Shown piece by piece: positions 36,168 through 45,186 of a stretch of 64,000 nt of DNA; the first letter of the stretch is position 1, and every line of letters starts with the position of its first letter. The notes beneath the pieces were generated by a model, which saw nothing but the letters and a program-made list of their open reading frames with translations, was not told the DNA's origin and did no database searches. Source of the stretch: Zanthoxylum bungeanum (taxonomy: Eukaryota > Streptophyta > Magnoliopsida > Sapindales > Rutaceae); assembly GCA_019454045.1 (NCBI GenBank), contig SKCR01038919.1, positions 1 to 64,000 on the forward strand, in the 5' to 3' direction. Both the position numbers and the translations under genes were made by a program.

Positions 36168-36611
36168 ATGGAAGAAGCTCTCGCAAATCTTCGCAAGCAA
36201 TTTCCTTCCCTCCCTCAAAAATCTCTGATGAAAGTTTACAAAGCTCGCTTGGAACGGATGAGGTTACTGATGATCAAAGGTATTCCTACTGACATTCATT
36301 GGTTAATTGAAGCACGGGTCCGATTGGCAGGTGACTCTTATGACTCTTTTATTTCACATCTGCCTGGTTTAGGAAAGAGCGCATATGCTAAAAAGAGAAG
36401 AGCCAAAAGAATGTGTGTTTGTTATAAATGTGCTCGTATGTTTTGTAATACTCTTTGTCGTTCTTTAGGAATGGTGTCTGATAACCGCGAAGATAAGATT
36501 TATTTCATTAGGGATGGCTTAAGTAAGGAGTCTTTGGATGACATATCTAAAACTCTTGAGACGCATCCCAGTGGATGTGTGTATCATGAAATTCGCATGT
36601 TATATGCATAA
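36168..36611 (+). CDS. 147-aa cysteine-rich basic ORF, NABP-like, in Athila-A
   Basis: This ORF is intact, 147 codons from ATG 36168 to TAA 36611, in the sense orientation of the element, 138 bp after integrase. Residues 1-66 are leucine- and arginine-rich and probably helical. Then GLGKS (67-71), a basic stretch KKRRAKR (75-81) and a cysteine cluster (Cys 83, 85, 88, 93, 97), followed by KIYFIRDG (110-117). A basic KRR-type run directly before a CX2C-type cluster is the pattern of the nucleic-acid-binding cysteine-rich proteins (NABP, PF05515) of carlavirus-like plant RNA viruses, which bind RNA and in several cases suppress silencing. This resemblance is by motif only; the cysteine spacing is tighter than typical. 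There is no signal peptide or membrane segment, so it is not an env protein. Being the only unbroken ORF of the element is notable. An unrelated element-specific protein is the alternative. Confidence 0.55.
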   Translation: MEEALANLRKQFPSLPQKSLMKVYKARLERMRLLMIKGIPTDIHWLIEARVRLAGDSYDSFISHLPGLGKSAYAKKRRAKRMCVCYKCARMFCNTLCRSLGMVSDNREDKIYFIRDGLSKESLDDISKTLETHPSGCVYHEIRMLYA

Positions 36612-36974
36612 TTCCAAAAGGAAAGACAACTGTTAAGTCTCGGGAATCTGACTCAAAAAGACCTTGTTTGCCAATTTATAAGAAAATTGGATGGGAAGCT
36701 TGTCCCTGACGCATAGACGTCAATCAAGCCGTTACTTTTCTTGTAAATATTATATCTCTTTGTCTTTTCTTAATAATTGTGATTTGTTTTGTTGTTTTTC
36801 TTTTGTTTTCTTCGACAGGATCTAGACCTTTTTGACTATCACGATATTATTTCGTTACTAATCGTCCTCTGGAAGATACTTGTGCTATTTTTACTCACCC
36901 TTTTCAGGTACTATAAATTCAGCCTGTCATTGCACTTTTGAAGGCATCCAGAGTTGAGAAAGAAATACATAAAA
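36612..36974 (+). other. Spacer between cysteine-rich ORF and LOG-like copy
   Basis: No open gene is seen. Two pyrimidine-rich runs end in acceptor-like CAG (TTTTCTTCGACAG near 36819, ACTCACCCTTTTCAG near 36907), so a spliced leader for the LOG-like sequence is conceivable. A short frame with DLVCQFIRKLDGKLVPDA (about 36660-36716) is not assigned. Confidence 0.4.
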
Positions 36975-37298
36975 ATGGAAGCCACTTCAAGAAGACGAGT
37001 TGAAAATATCTGTGTATTTTGCGGTACTAGTGTTGGAACTAAGCCACAATACATAGAAGCAGCACAGGAATTGGGTCGAGTCTTAGCTGCAAGGAATATG
37101 CACTTAATATATGGCGGAGGCAATCTTGGACTAATGGGGATCGTTTCAAAGGCCGTACAGGAAGGAGGCAGTCATGTTTTGGGAATCATCCCAAAACCCT
37201 TGGCAGAGGCAAATCTTATTGGATCATCAAACGGAGAGGAACTGATCGTGCCAGTAGTGTTGGTGTTGGTGTTAAGCCATTTGTTGAAAACGAGTTGA
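36975..37298 (+). pseudogene. LOG-like: LOG-like captured gene, N-terminal copy 1
   Basis: ATG 36975 opens an intronless N-terminal half of a LONELY GUY type cytokinin riboside 5'-monophosphate phosphoribohydrolase. These cytosolic/nuclear enzymes release active cytokinin bases. Seen: ENICVFCGTSVGTKP (nucleotide-binding loop start), AAQELGRVLAARNMHLIYGG, GNLGLMG, SKAVQEGGSHVLGIIPKPLA and GEELIVP. Homology stops at 37253. A spacer of about 37 bp that partly repeats the 5' motif then shifts into copy 2, ending this frame at 37298 after about 107 codons. It lies inside Athila-A between integrase and 3' LTR, same strand. Cellular LOG genes have several introns, so the intron-free state points to capture from RNA. 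Confidence 0.85.
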
Positions 37299-37923
37299 AA
37301 ACAATTGTGTGTTTTACGGTAGTAGTGTTGGTGTTAAGCCACAATACGTAGAAGCGGCACAAGAATTGGGTCGAGTCTTAGCTGCAAGAAATATGCACTT
37401 AATATATGGCGAAGGCAATCTTGGACTTATGGGGACCGTTTCAAAGGCCGTACAAGAAGGAGGTAGTCACATTTTGGGAATCATTCCAAAACCCTTGGCA
37501 GAGGAAAATCATATTGAACCATCAAACAGAGAGGAACTGATTGTGCCAGGTATGTCTGAATGACTGGTAGAAATGATTAACCGTGTTAATGCTTTTATTG
37601 CTTTGCCATGTGGCTTGGGTACATTGGAGGAAATTTTTATTGTGCTATCTTGGGCGAATCTGAACATACACCATAAACCAATTGGGCTGTACAACGTTGA
37701 TGGATTTTATGATTTTCTTTGTGTATTTCTTGATGATGCCCGGAGAAATGGGTTCGTGTCAAAACCTTTGAAAGAACTCCTATTTACTGCCAGAACTGCT
37801 CCGGATCTAATTTACCAACTCTTAGCCTATGAACCACGAGTTGACTCTATCCTTTCAAAGATAAATTGGTCCGAGGACGATCGTGGTAAGAGGCGTCGTG
37901 TTAATCTGGATCTTAACGTTTAA
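37291..37923 (+). pseudogene. LOG-like: LOG-like captured gene, N-terminal copy 2 plus C-terminal half
   Basis: A second N-terminal copy (37291-37548) aligns without gaps to 36996-37253 (258 bp each) but lies one base out of frame with copy 1. It runs into the C-terminal half: AFIALPCGLGTLEEIFIVLSW, KPIGLYNVDGFYDFL and a basic tail KRRRVNLDLNV. The LOG signature PGGxGTxxE appears as PCGLGTLEE, with Gly changed to Cys. In this copy YGGG is YGEG. A TGA at 37561 falls in the M-x-x-R-x-x-x-M region where the family has a catalytic Arg. From 37291 the frame covers about 211 codons, close to full LOG length, interrupted once. It is probably non-functional in this copy, though the ancestral captured gene may have been intact. 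Confidence 0.88.
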
Positions 37924-39189
37924 TTTCCTGTAGATTTTCAGCTAACCAGGTACGACCTTCTTAACTCTCCTTTTACTGTTAAAGACATTGGGGACAATGT
38001 CTCATTTAGGTTTGGGGGAGGTAATTAGTTGATCAGTACCTTGTTTTTAGTTTGTGCTCTTTTTATTTTTAGTCCAAAATTTTTCGAAAAATACAAAAAA
38101 AAATTTTGAAAAATTGAAAAAATTACAAATTTTTTTTGTGTTTTTGTGTTTTTATTTTGACTAAAAAGGGTGAAATTGGTGAGAGATAACTGAGTAAGGA
38201 GTTTCCACTCCTGATACGTATCTCAAACCTATATCGGAACAAGTTAATTTTTGTTTATTTCCTTTTGAATTATTTAATTTGTAAATTCTCCATAAAATTG
38301 ACTAAAATGGATCTTCATATGTTCAGTTAGCAGATATTATCAACATACATAGAAACATACGGACATGAACTAAAATTAATTGGAGTAAGCATCTAAAAAA
38401 AAAACATATGAGATCCGAGTTATTAAGTCTGTAAAGGTGTTTTAACACCTAGTGCCCTAAAACCAACTGGTTTGGGAGTCACTGGCCCAAAGCTCGTTAC
38501 ATGGATCAAAGATGTTGCAAAAATATATATATCTGAAGTCTGAGTAATTGAGTCCGTAGGGGTGTCTTAACACCTGGTGCCCTAAAGCCAACTGATTTGG
38601 GAGTCACCGACCCAAAACTCGCTACATAGACGGAAGATATTGTATATAAATAAAAAAAATCAAAAATAAAAAAAAAATCAGAAAAATCAGAAAAATTATT
38701 CCATTGCTGCAAAAAGATGTGAATTCTGATAAAACTTTAGGACAAAAATATTACTCTCTTATCAACTACACTTGTGACTGTTGTGGGCAAAAATGAGTTG
38801 ATTAATATTTTGTCGACTGTATATATGGAGAATGGTAAATATAATCGGAGAATTTACTTATTCGGTAATTTAGAATGAAACAAAACAACTGTTGACTTGG
38901 TGTAGAAGTTTCACCTGATTAGTCACTAACTTCTTTATTCTCTTTTCTCTTGTCTTTTTGCTTTTGTGTGCATTAGTTTTATTATCTTTTTACTTTTGTA
39001 AAACGTTTGTGGGTATCGTTGCTGTAAGCCCTCACGAGACTATAACTCATCTACTAGGGACACCTAGGGGTTTAAAGGCTTGTTGCATATGCTAAATGCA
39101 ACTGTGATCCCTACGAAAGTGGCTTAGTTTAATTTTAATTGTTTATTGTATTGTATTTTATTTTTTTGCTCGAGGACTAGCAAAATGTT
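37924..39189 (+). other. 3' untranslated region of Athila-A
   Basis: This non-coding region starts with GACATTGGGGACAATGTC, an inverted repeat usual before Athila/Tat polypurine tracts, and an internal polypurine-like AGGTTTGGGGGAGG (38008-38021). Then come T- and A-rich runs, two tandem units of about 120 bp (about 38405-38520 and 38530-38645) each with a GTGT..ACACC hairpin, and a stretch shared with Athila-B (14284-15279). No gene is seen. Confidence 0.7.
38008..38021 (+). other. Internal polypurine-like tract
   Basis: AGGTTTGGGGGAGG shares its first eleven bases with the terminal tract at 39190 but lies 1.2 kb before the LTR. It could act as a second plus-strand primer or mark the original end of the element before 3' sequence was acquired. 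Confidence 0.5.
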
Positions 39190-39202
39190 AGGTTTGGGGG
39201 TG
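39190..39202 (+). other. Polypurine tract of Athila-A
   Basis: AGGTTTGGGGGTG immediately precedes LTR start TGATGAGCGG at 39203. Confidence 0.9.
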
Positions 39203-41225
39203 TGATGAGCGGAAAATATATCAATATTTACCGCCCCTTTTACTTAATATTTTGTTTAGTTTCTCAGGTTTGATGAACGTTTTGATGTGTTTTAGTTTAT
39301 TTTGCAGATAAAATAATATTGGGACACAATGAAATCATTTAGGACGAAATGTGGGTCAAATAAGGGCAAAAAGTGGACTGGACATATTAATTTTGGAGAT
39401 TGGAAACTTGAAAGGGCGTTTTAACGAAGTGCAGTTTTGGAAATTCCAGTTTTGTCCATCTGTCGTAATTTGGGCATAAATTTTTACTCCGATATCGAAT
39501 TGAGCTGATTCAAGTTCCAGATTAAAGAAGACTCAAAGATCTACAGCTTTAAAAGACAAAATAATTTCGAATTCTGAATATTTCATTCCCGAAATTGATA
39601 AACCATCCATAAGGGTGTTGTGTGTAATTATTAAAGTAACTTTCAATCATTTTCAAAGCAAAAAATAAATTAATAAATAAATAAATAAAAAAATTATCAA
39701 ATCATCACCAAACATGATAAGAAATTAGTGGAGCAATTAATAATTGATTTGGTGGATGATTTGATGGAGGCAAAATTTTACCTATAAATACCAAGTCATT
39801 TCATTTGTAAAATTCATACTTTCTTCTAAAGAATTCCTTAAGAATACTAAGAAGATTGTATATTGTTTGTTTATTTATAGCTTTCAGTAATTAATTTCCG
39901 CTTTCGCACTTTCTTTTCTTTACTTTTCAGTTTTTACTTCCGCAATTTACTTTTACGCACAATACTTTTCTTTCTTTAATTTTCAGTTTTTTTTACTTTT
40001 CAGTAATGAGGAGGTAACTCCCCTTTGCTGGGGTAAAGGTAAAACTTTTATTACTAATATTTAGATTAATCTCCCTTAATTATAATATATAAACTAGTTA
40101 AAACCTGACTTAACGAGGATACCGCCATATTGGTCGGTTGGTAATTATTTAAATTGGTTTTAACCTGACTAAACTGGATACCGCCTGATTGGTCGGTTGG
40201 TAATTAATTATTAATTTGACTTCATCTGGATACCGCCTATATGGCTTGTTGGTAATTATCATGCAAAGTTAATATATTATATTAAGGGAGATATCTAAAA
40301 TAGAAGTAATAAAAGTGGATCTTTTTACCTCAGCATTTTCTTTTATTGTAATTTTACTTTATTTACTTTCAGTAATTTACTTTCAGCATTTACTTTCAGC
40401 ATTTAATTTTCAGTATTTATTTTCAGTATTTAATTTTCAGTATTTTACTTTATGTCTTTTATTTTATTTAAGTTTTTTTACTACTCGTATATATGTGGCG
40501 TAACTAAGCCAGTTATCTGGGGTTGTGATGAAATCCAATATCACCGGTTTATAAGGGGTTGAATTATAGTTTGGGTAATTTAAAGGTTTACTTATTAAGT
40601 CTTAAGCTTAATGCGTCTTGTTAATTGGCCGCTAATAAGATTGATGTGGTAAATCTAAAATAAACTTGACAAGGAATTTTAGGTTTCAGCCTTAGACTTA
40701 ATAGCCCACAATCTTCCTTGATGATAGATAATCCTTTAATAGATTTCCTTACAGGATAGACATATACCTGTCGGGCGGGGATAGCCATAATTGGAACTTA
40801 AACTTAATGAATCCACATAATTTGGTTGACATAGACATATGGTTCAATTGGGTTAAACTGGGTATTTGCGTCTGACCATCGACAGAGGCTTTTGCATAAT
40901 TTAGTGTTCCAGGTTAGTAAACCGATTTATTACACAAACATAAAATAACCACTTCATCTTTAAAATGATATTGGAAGAAATCACAACCCTAGATAGTTTT
41001 TAATATTGAATTTTCTTAAACCTACATTCGAGCAATTTTATTTACTTGTTTTTAAATTCAAAACCTTCATCATTTCAAATCAATCAATCAACATGTTAGA
41101 TACTAGTAATCATTTGACCTCATAAAATTAATGGATTACGTATTAAGTCCTCGTGGGATCGATTCTTTTTATACTACTTGAACGATACGTGCGCTTGCGT
41201 TTTACGCGTGTGTAAGCACCGGTCA
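39203..41225 (+). repeat. 3' LTR of Athila-A
   Basis: 2023 bp, TGATGAGCGG to CACCGGTCA, paired with 18652-20675. It has a TATA box at 39783-39790 and the same internal tandem units near 40110-40260. Short differences between the two LTRs are scattered throughout. Confidence 0.93.
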
Positions 41226-41230
41226 CTTGA

Positions 41231-41827
41231 CATCACACCCAACACACTACGATTCTCGATATACCCAGAAGAGGCGTACACAGAAACCGGTTAAAGCCCT
41301 GGATGACCAAAACCAAAGTATATTGATTGTCGCAACTATTAGCGGTGCAAGTCTCAGGTTAAGACCAAATACACCTACCCTAATTTCGGACTTCCATAAA
41401 CACATAGTCATACTACCAATGGAATTCCGAGGGGGTCTACCCAGAGCGAAACTGTTTCCCATACCATCGGTAAAACACAACCTCCTATTACACTTGCATG
41501 AGTATCATATACCCAAATATATGAGAACTATGTCGTTATGCCCTCATAACGCGCACAAGTGTAATACTAGTCTTTTACACATTTATCGATGTCCAATCTC
41601 GATAATACTCTGACTAGGGATATTTAATGATTTATCCTTCGTGGACTGATATTGTCTCATATCATTCTCAATCCAGGAACAAATCATATGGACCTCCTAT
41701 CATTTATACATCTTGGTGATCTAATCACAAATGATAAGAGAGCAATCTCCTTTGTCACATAGTTAATTTGTACAACAACACCATGATCTGTACAAATAGT
41801 GACGCGATGGGTCATAACTGTCCAACA
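41231..41827 (-). repeat. 3' LTR of Copia X2, part 2
   Basis: This continues the LTR cut at 18651. It is collinear with 25800-26395 and ends GTCCAACA at 41827. Together the two parts are about 2065 bp. Confidence 0.85.
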
Positions 41828-44412
41828 ATCTCCCACTTGGCCTATAGCCAGTCACTCGAGTGTCTTACACCCGATCTATGTACGGTTGGCTCAAACTGCT
41901 GAGGAAAGGCTTTCGTCAGCGGATTTGCATTATTATCATCTTATGCAATTTATTCGATCATCACATCGCCACGATGTATGATCCGAAAGAATCAGATGAA
42001 TATTCGAAGTATATATCTGGATCGTTGATGAGACCATTAATTCTTTAGCTTGTGCTGACGTCTAGCTCAGCTGCTAAGAGAATTATATCTAATCTAATTA
42101 GATTTAGTACCGACCCAGAAGGCTTCTATTGCTGCCTCAGCTGCATCAATAATCCACTTTTGTTGTTTATTCGATAACAGTATCTTGCTTGGAAGATTTC
42201 CAGCTCACTGTACCGTTATTTCAAATTGTATAGTACCGTTTTACGACTCACAATCATTTTATCGGTTGGGAAACTTGCAGTAGTGATCTCAGTCACTTCA
42301 AATTATCCTTCTCCATAGTATAAGACAGCATCCTTAGTTCTCTAAGATACTAAAGGATGTTCTTAAAATCAATCTTGTGACTATCACTTGGATTGGCCTG
42401 TTTGTGAATCCATATGCTCAAAGCGTATGAGACACCAGGTCGCGTACATTTTTCAATGTACGATTTATCGGAGAGTTTAATGAAAGCCAAGCTTTCACCG
42501 ATAATATTATGGGAATATCATTTCCAAGAAATGACATGTCATCATTATTTATAGGACATTTATTGTCAGTGCGCTCCCACTAACCTCCTTATATACACAA
42601 GAATCATTTCATTTTGAATTAAATCATAAACTATTATGATTACATCAAAACGGTAATTCCAAGAACCTAATGTTTGCTTCAATCCAAACATGGATCGAAT
42701 AACCTGCAAACCTTGTTTGCCAGTTTTGGTACGATAAAACCGACAGGATGTTGTAAACATCCTCCAATAGGTTTCCTTTTCAGGAAAACGATTTTCCCGT
42801 TCAACTGTCATATTTCATAAATGAAACATGTAGCATTAGCAAGCATTATCCAAAATGGATTTACCGTGGCAACAGGTAAAAGGTTGAATCGTAATCAACA
42901 CAATGTTGATAACGATAGCTTTCCGCTAAAAGCCTAGCTTTATACGTTGGTATATTGCCATCCATGTATGTCTTCCTTGAAGACTTATAAAGTACCAGTA
43001 GGCACAATGCTCTGCGGTACATCAACTAGTATCCAAACTTGTTGATATACATGGAATCCATTTCGGACTCATGGCACTTTGCCATAATAGGGAGTCGATA
43101 CCTTGTATCACTTCCTCATACGTAGTCAGTTGGTATTCCTCAATAAGATAGACATCTTTATGAGGGGAGATCAGAAACCCATACCCATGGTTGTTTTCTG
43201 ACTCTCTCCGACCTACGCGGTTCTTGTGTATTCGAAGATTATTGGTAATAGTTTCATCCTTGATGAACTATTTATGTTCCATTAAGATTCGGTGCCTTGG
43301 AATAGTATTACTCTGATTTTCATTGAGTTTTACTATCCTCCCACTTACCACTGCATATCGGTATTCCTCTTAGGAAAACCGTATGGTGAGCAACAATTAA
43401 ATTGTTCTCTCGTGAGTTGTATAAGTATTATACTTTGGTATCCCTATGATAACCTACAATTTGGCACTTATCCGATTTGGGTTTTAGTTTGGTATCATCC
43501 AAACATATGCCTAGCATACCCAAATTTACAGGATTAAGAAACCCGGTTTCTTTCTTGTTCATATCTAATATGATATCTGTCAAACAGATTTTTATGGAAC
43601 CTTATTCTAAATAAGTTTTGCACTGTTTATGCTTATCCTGTTGAAGGAAATGGTATCTCAGAGCGACTCATGATTAGCCTTATCATGTCCAACAAAATTT
43701 GGTTACTCTGTTCGGACACACCGTCAAATTGACGTGTTCCGGGAGGAGTCCTCATTGAAAGAATACTATACTCTTTCAAGTATTTGAGAAACTTATTGCT
43801 TAAGTATTTTCCATTACAGTGACAGTTTAATACTTTAGCCGATCTGTTTATCTATTTTGTGTCGAAACTATAAAAGTTTCTGATTTGTGTTTCAAAAGAG
43901 ACACATAACCATAACGCGATGCCACATCCGTATAGGTCATGAAATATCCATATCCATCTCTAGCCTAGCTAGACATGGGCCCACTTTCTTCATTATGAAC
44001 TAGGACTAACAGATCGGTGGCATTTACACTTTTACCAAGTAAATGTGTTATAGTCACTTTGCCCAATGAACTAGATTCGTAGACTTTATTTGATTTGAAT
44101 CAAAACAGTCCTAGTACCCACTCTTCAAAAGTGTGGATATACGATTCTTGTTTAATTCTGTCCCAGACAACAATTCCACTAATTAGTTTCTTCTGATCAA
44201 ATCAGTTTGAGCTGTTTGTTTGTCGTGTTATACGTTTGAGATTTTATTTATATTCAAAATATAAATGTTGTTATTCACATCTAATGTGTTTATCTCAATA
44301 TCATCTATATATAATAAAACACTTTAGTGTTCTAGGATATAAAGGTTCACCCGCAGCGGGTTAAACACTAATATAGAGATAATGTTTCTAGTCAAACTAG
44401 TTACATTATAAC
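41828..44412 (-). pseudogene. Copia X2 polypurine tract and degenerate pol
   Basis: The stretch begins with the reverse of CCAAGTGGGAGAT (41828-41840), then carries decayed pol collinear with 26396-29014. Small frames such as GKQGLQVIRSMFGLKQTLGSWNYRFD (minus, near 42620-42720) are remnants of the RT motif YGLKQASRSWN. It ends abruptly at GTTACATTATAAC (44412). Confidence 0.7.
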
Positions 44413-45172
44413 AGATCGGTGGCATGGAATTCATTTGTCTAAAGAATAGTCTCCTAAGACACCTCAAGGAGTTGAGGAGATGAGACATATATCATATGCT
44501 TTAGCAGTTGGAAGTCTTATGTATGTTATGTTATGCACGAGACCGGACATCTGTTTTACAGTGGGAGTATTCAGTAGGTTTCAATCCAACCCAGGATTAG
44601 ATCATTGGGTAGCGGTGAAACATATTCTCAAGTATCTACGGAGAACGAAAAATTATATGCTTGTATATACAAGTCATGATATGATTTCGAGAGGATATAC
44701 AGACTCTGATTTTCAGACCAATGTCAATTCTAGGAAATCCACATCTGGATCAGTGTTCACCCTAGGTGGTGTGGCTATAGTATGAAGGAGCATAAAGCAA
44801 TCTTGTATTGCTGACTCCACCATGGAGGCTAAATATGTAGCAGCTTGTAAAGCAGCTAAGGAATCAGTCTGGCTCCGTAAGTTCTTAGCAGATTTGGAAG
44901 TTGTTCCAGATATGGGTAAACCGCTCACACTTTATTGTGATAATAGTGGTACATTGGCGAACTCCAAAGAACCAAGAAGCCACAAGAGGGGTAAACATAT
45001 TGAGAGGAAATATCACCTCATCAAGGAGATAGTGCAGAGAGAAGATGTTATTGTCACGCAGATTCCATTCGCAGACAACCTGGCTAATCTGTTTACAAAG
45101 ACCTTATCAGCTAAAGTGTTTGAAGGTCACATAAAGGGTTTAGGATTACATGACATGTCCCGTTTGCTCTAG
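44413..45172 (+). pseudogene. Copia Z reverse transcriptase end and RNase H
   Basis: This is the 3' end of a plus-strand Copia polyprotein. The frame joins within RT just before HGIHLSK (with a stop in AKE*SPKTP) and runs through SLMYVMLCTRPDICFTVG, HWVAVKHILKYLRRTKN, YTDSDFQTN and SRKSTSGSVFTLGG. A TGA at 44783 (Trp position) follows, then MEAKYVAACKAAKESVWL, LYCDNSGTLANSKEPRSH, KHIERKYHLIKEIV and the terminal DNLANLFTKTLS. The polyprotein stop is TAG 45170-45172. The 5' part is missing; the break against X2 is at 44412. It is a different family from X and Y. Confidence 0.9.
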
Positions 45173-45173
45173 T

Positions 45174-45186
45174 CCAAGTGGGAGTT
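45174..45186 (+). other. Polypurine tract of Copia Z
   Basis: CCAAGTGGGAGTT precedes the LTR start TGTTGGGATTTATG. Confidence 0.8.

Larger units (their letters stand above)
18652..41225 (+). mobile_element. Athila-A, complete Gypsy element with captured genes
   Basis: This Ty3/Gypsy element is of the Athila type: LTRs of 2024 and 2023 bp, an Asp-tRNA primer site, gag-PR-RT-RH-INT in Gypsy order, then a long accessory and untranslated zone and a polypurine tract. Without the inserted X3 (about 9.9 kb) it would be about 12.7 kb, usual for Athila. All pol domains carry stops or frameshifts. Instead of a recognisable env-like ORF, the zone after integrase holds a 147-codon cysteine-rich ORF and a LOG-like pseudogene. 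Confidence 0.93.
17184..44412 (-). mobile_element. Copia X2, family X, interrupted by Athila-A and truncated
   Basis: This is a minus-strand family-X Copia element. Its 3' LTR (17184-18651 plus 41231-41827) is split by Athila-A. The polypurine tract (41828-41840) and decayed pol (to 44412) follow. The sequence stops at GTTACATTATAAC, where X3 continues for another 3.2 kb, so the 5' half and 5' LTR are missing. It inserted into the 3' LTR of Athila-B. Without the other end its target duplication cannot be tested. Confidence 0.78.
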
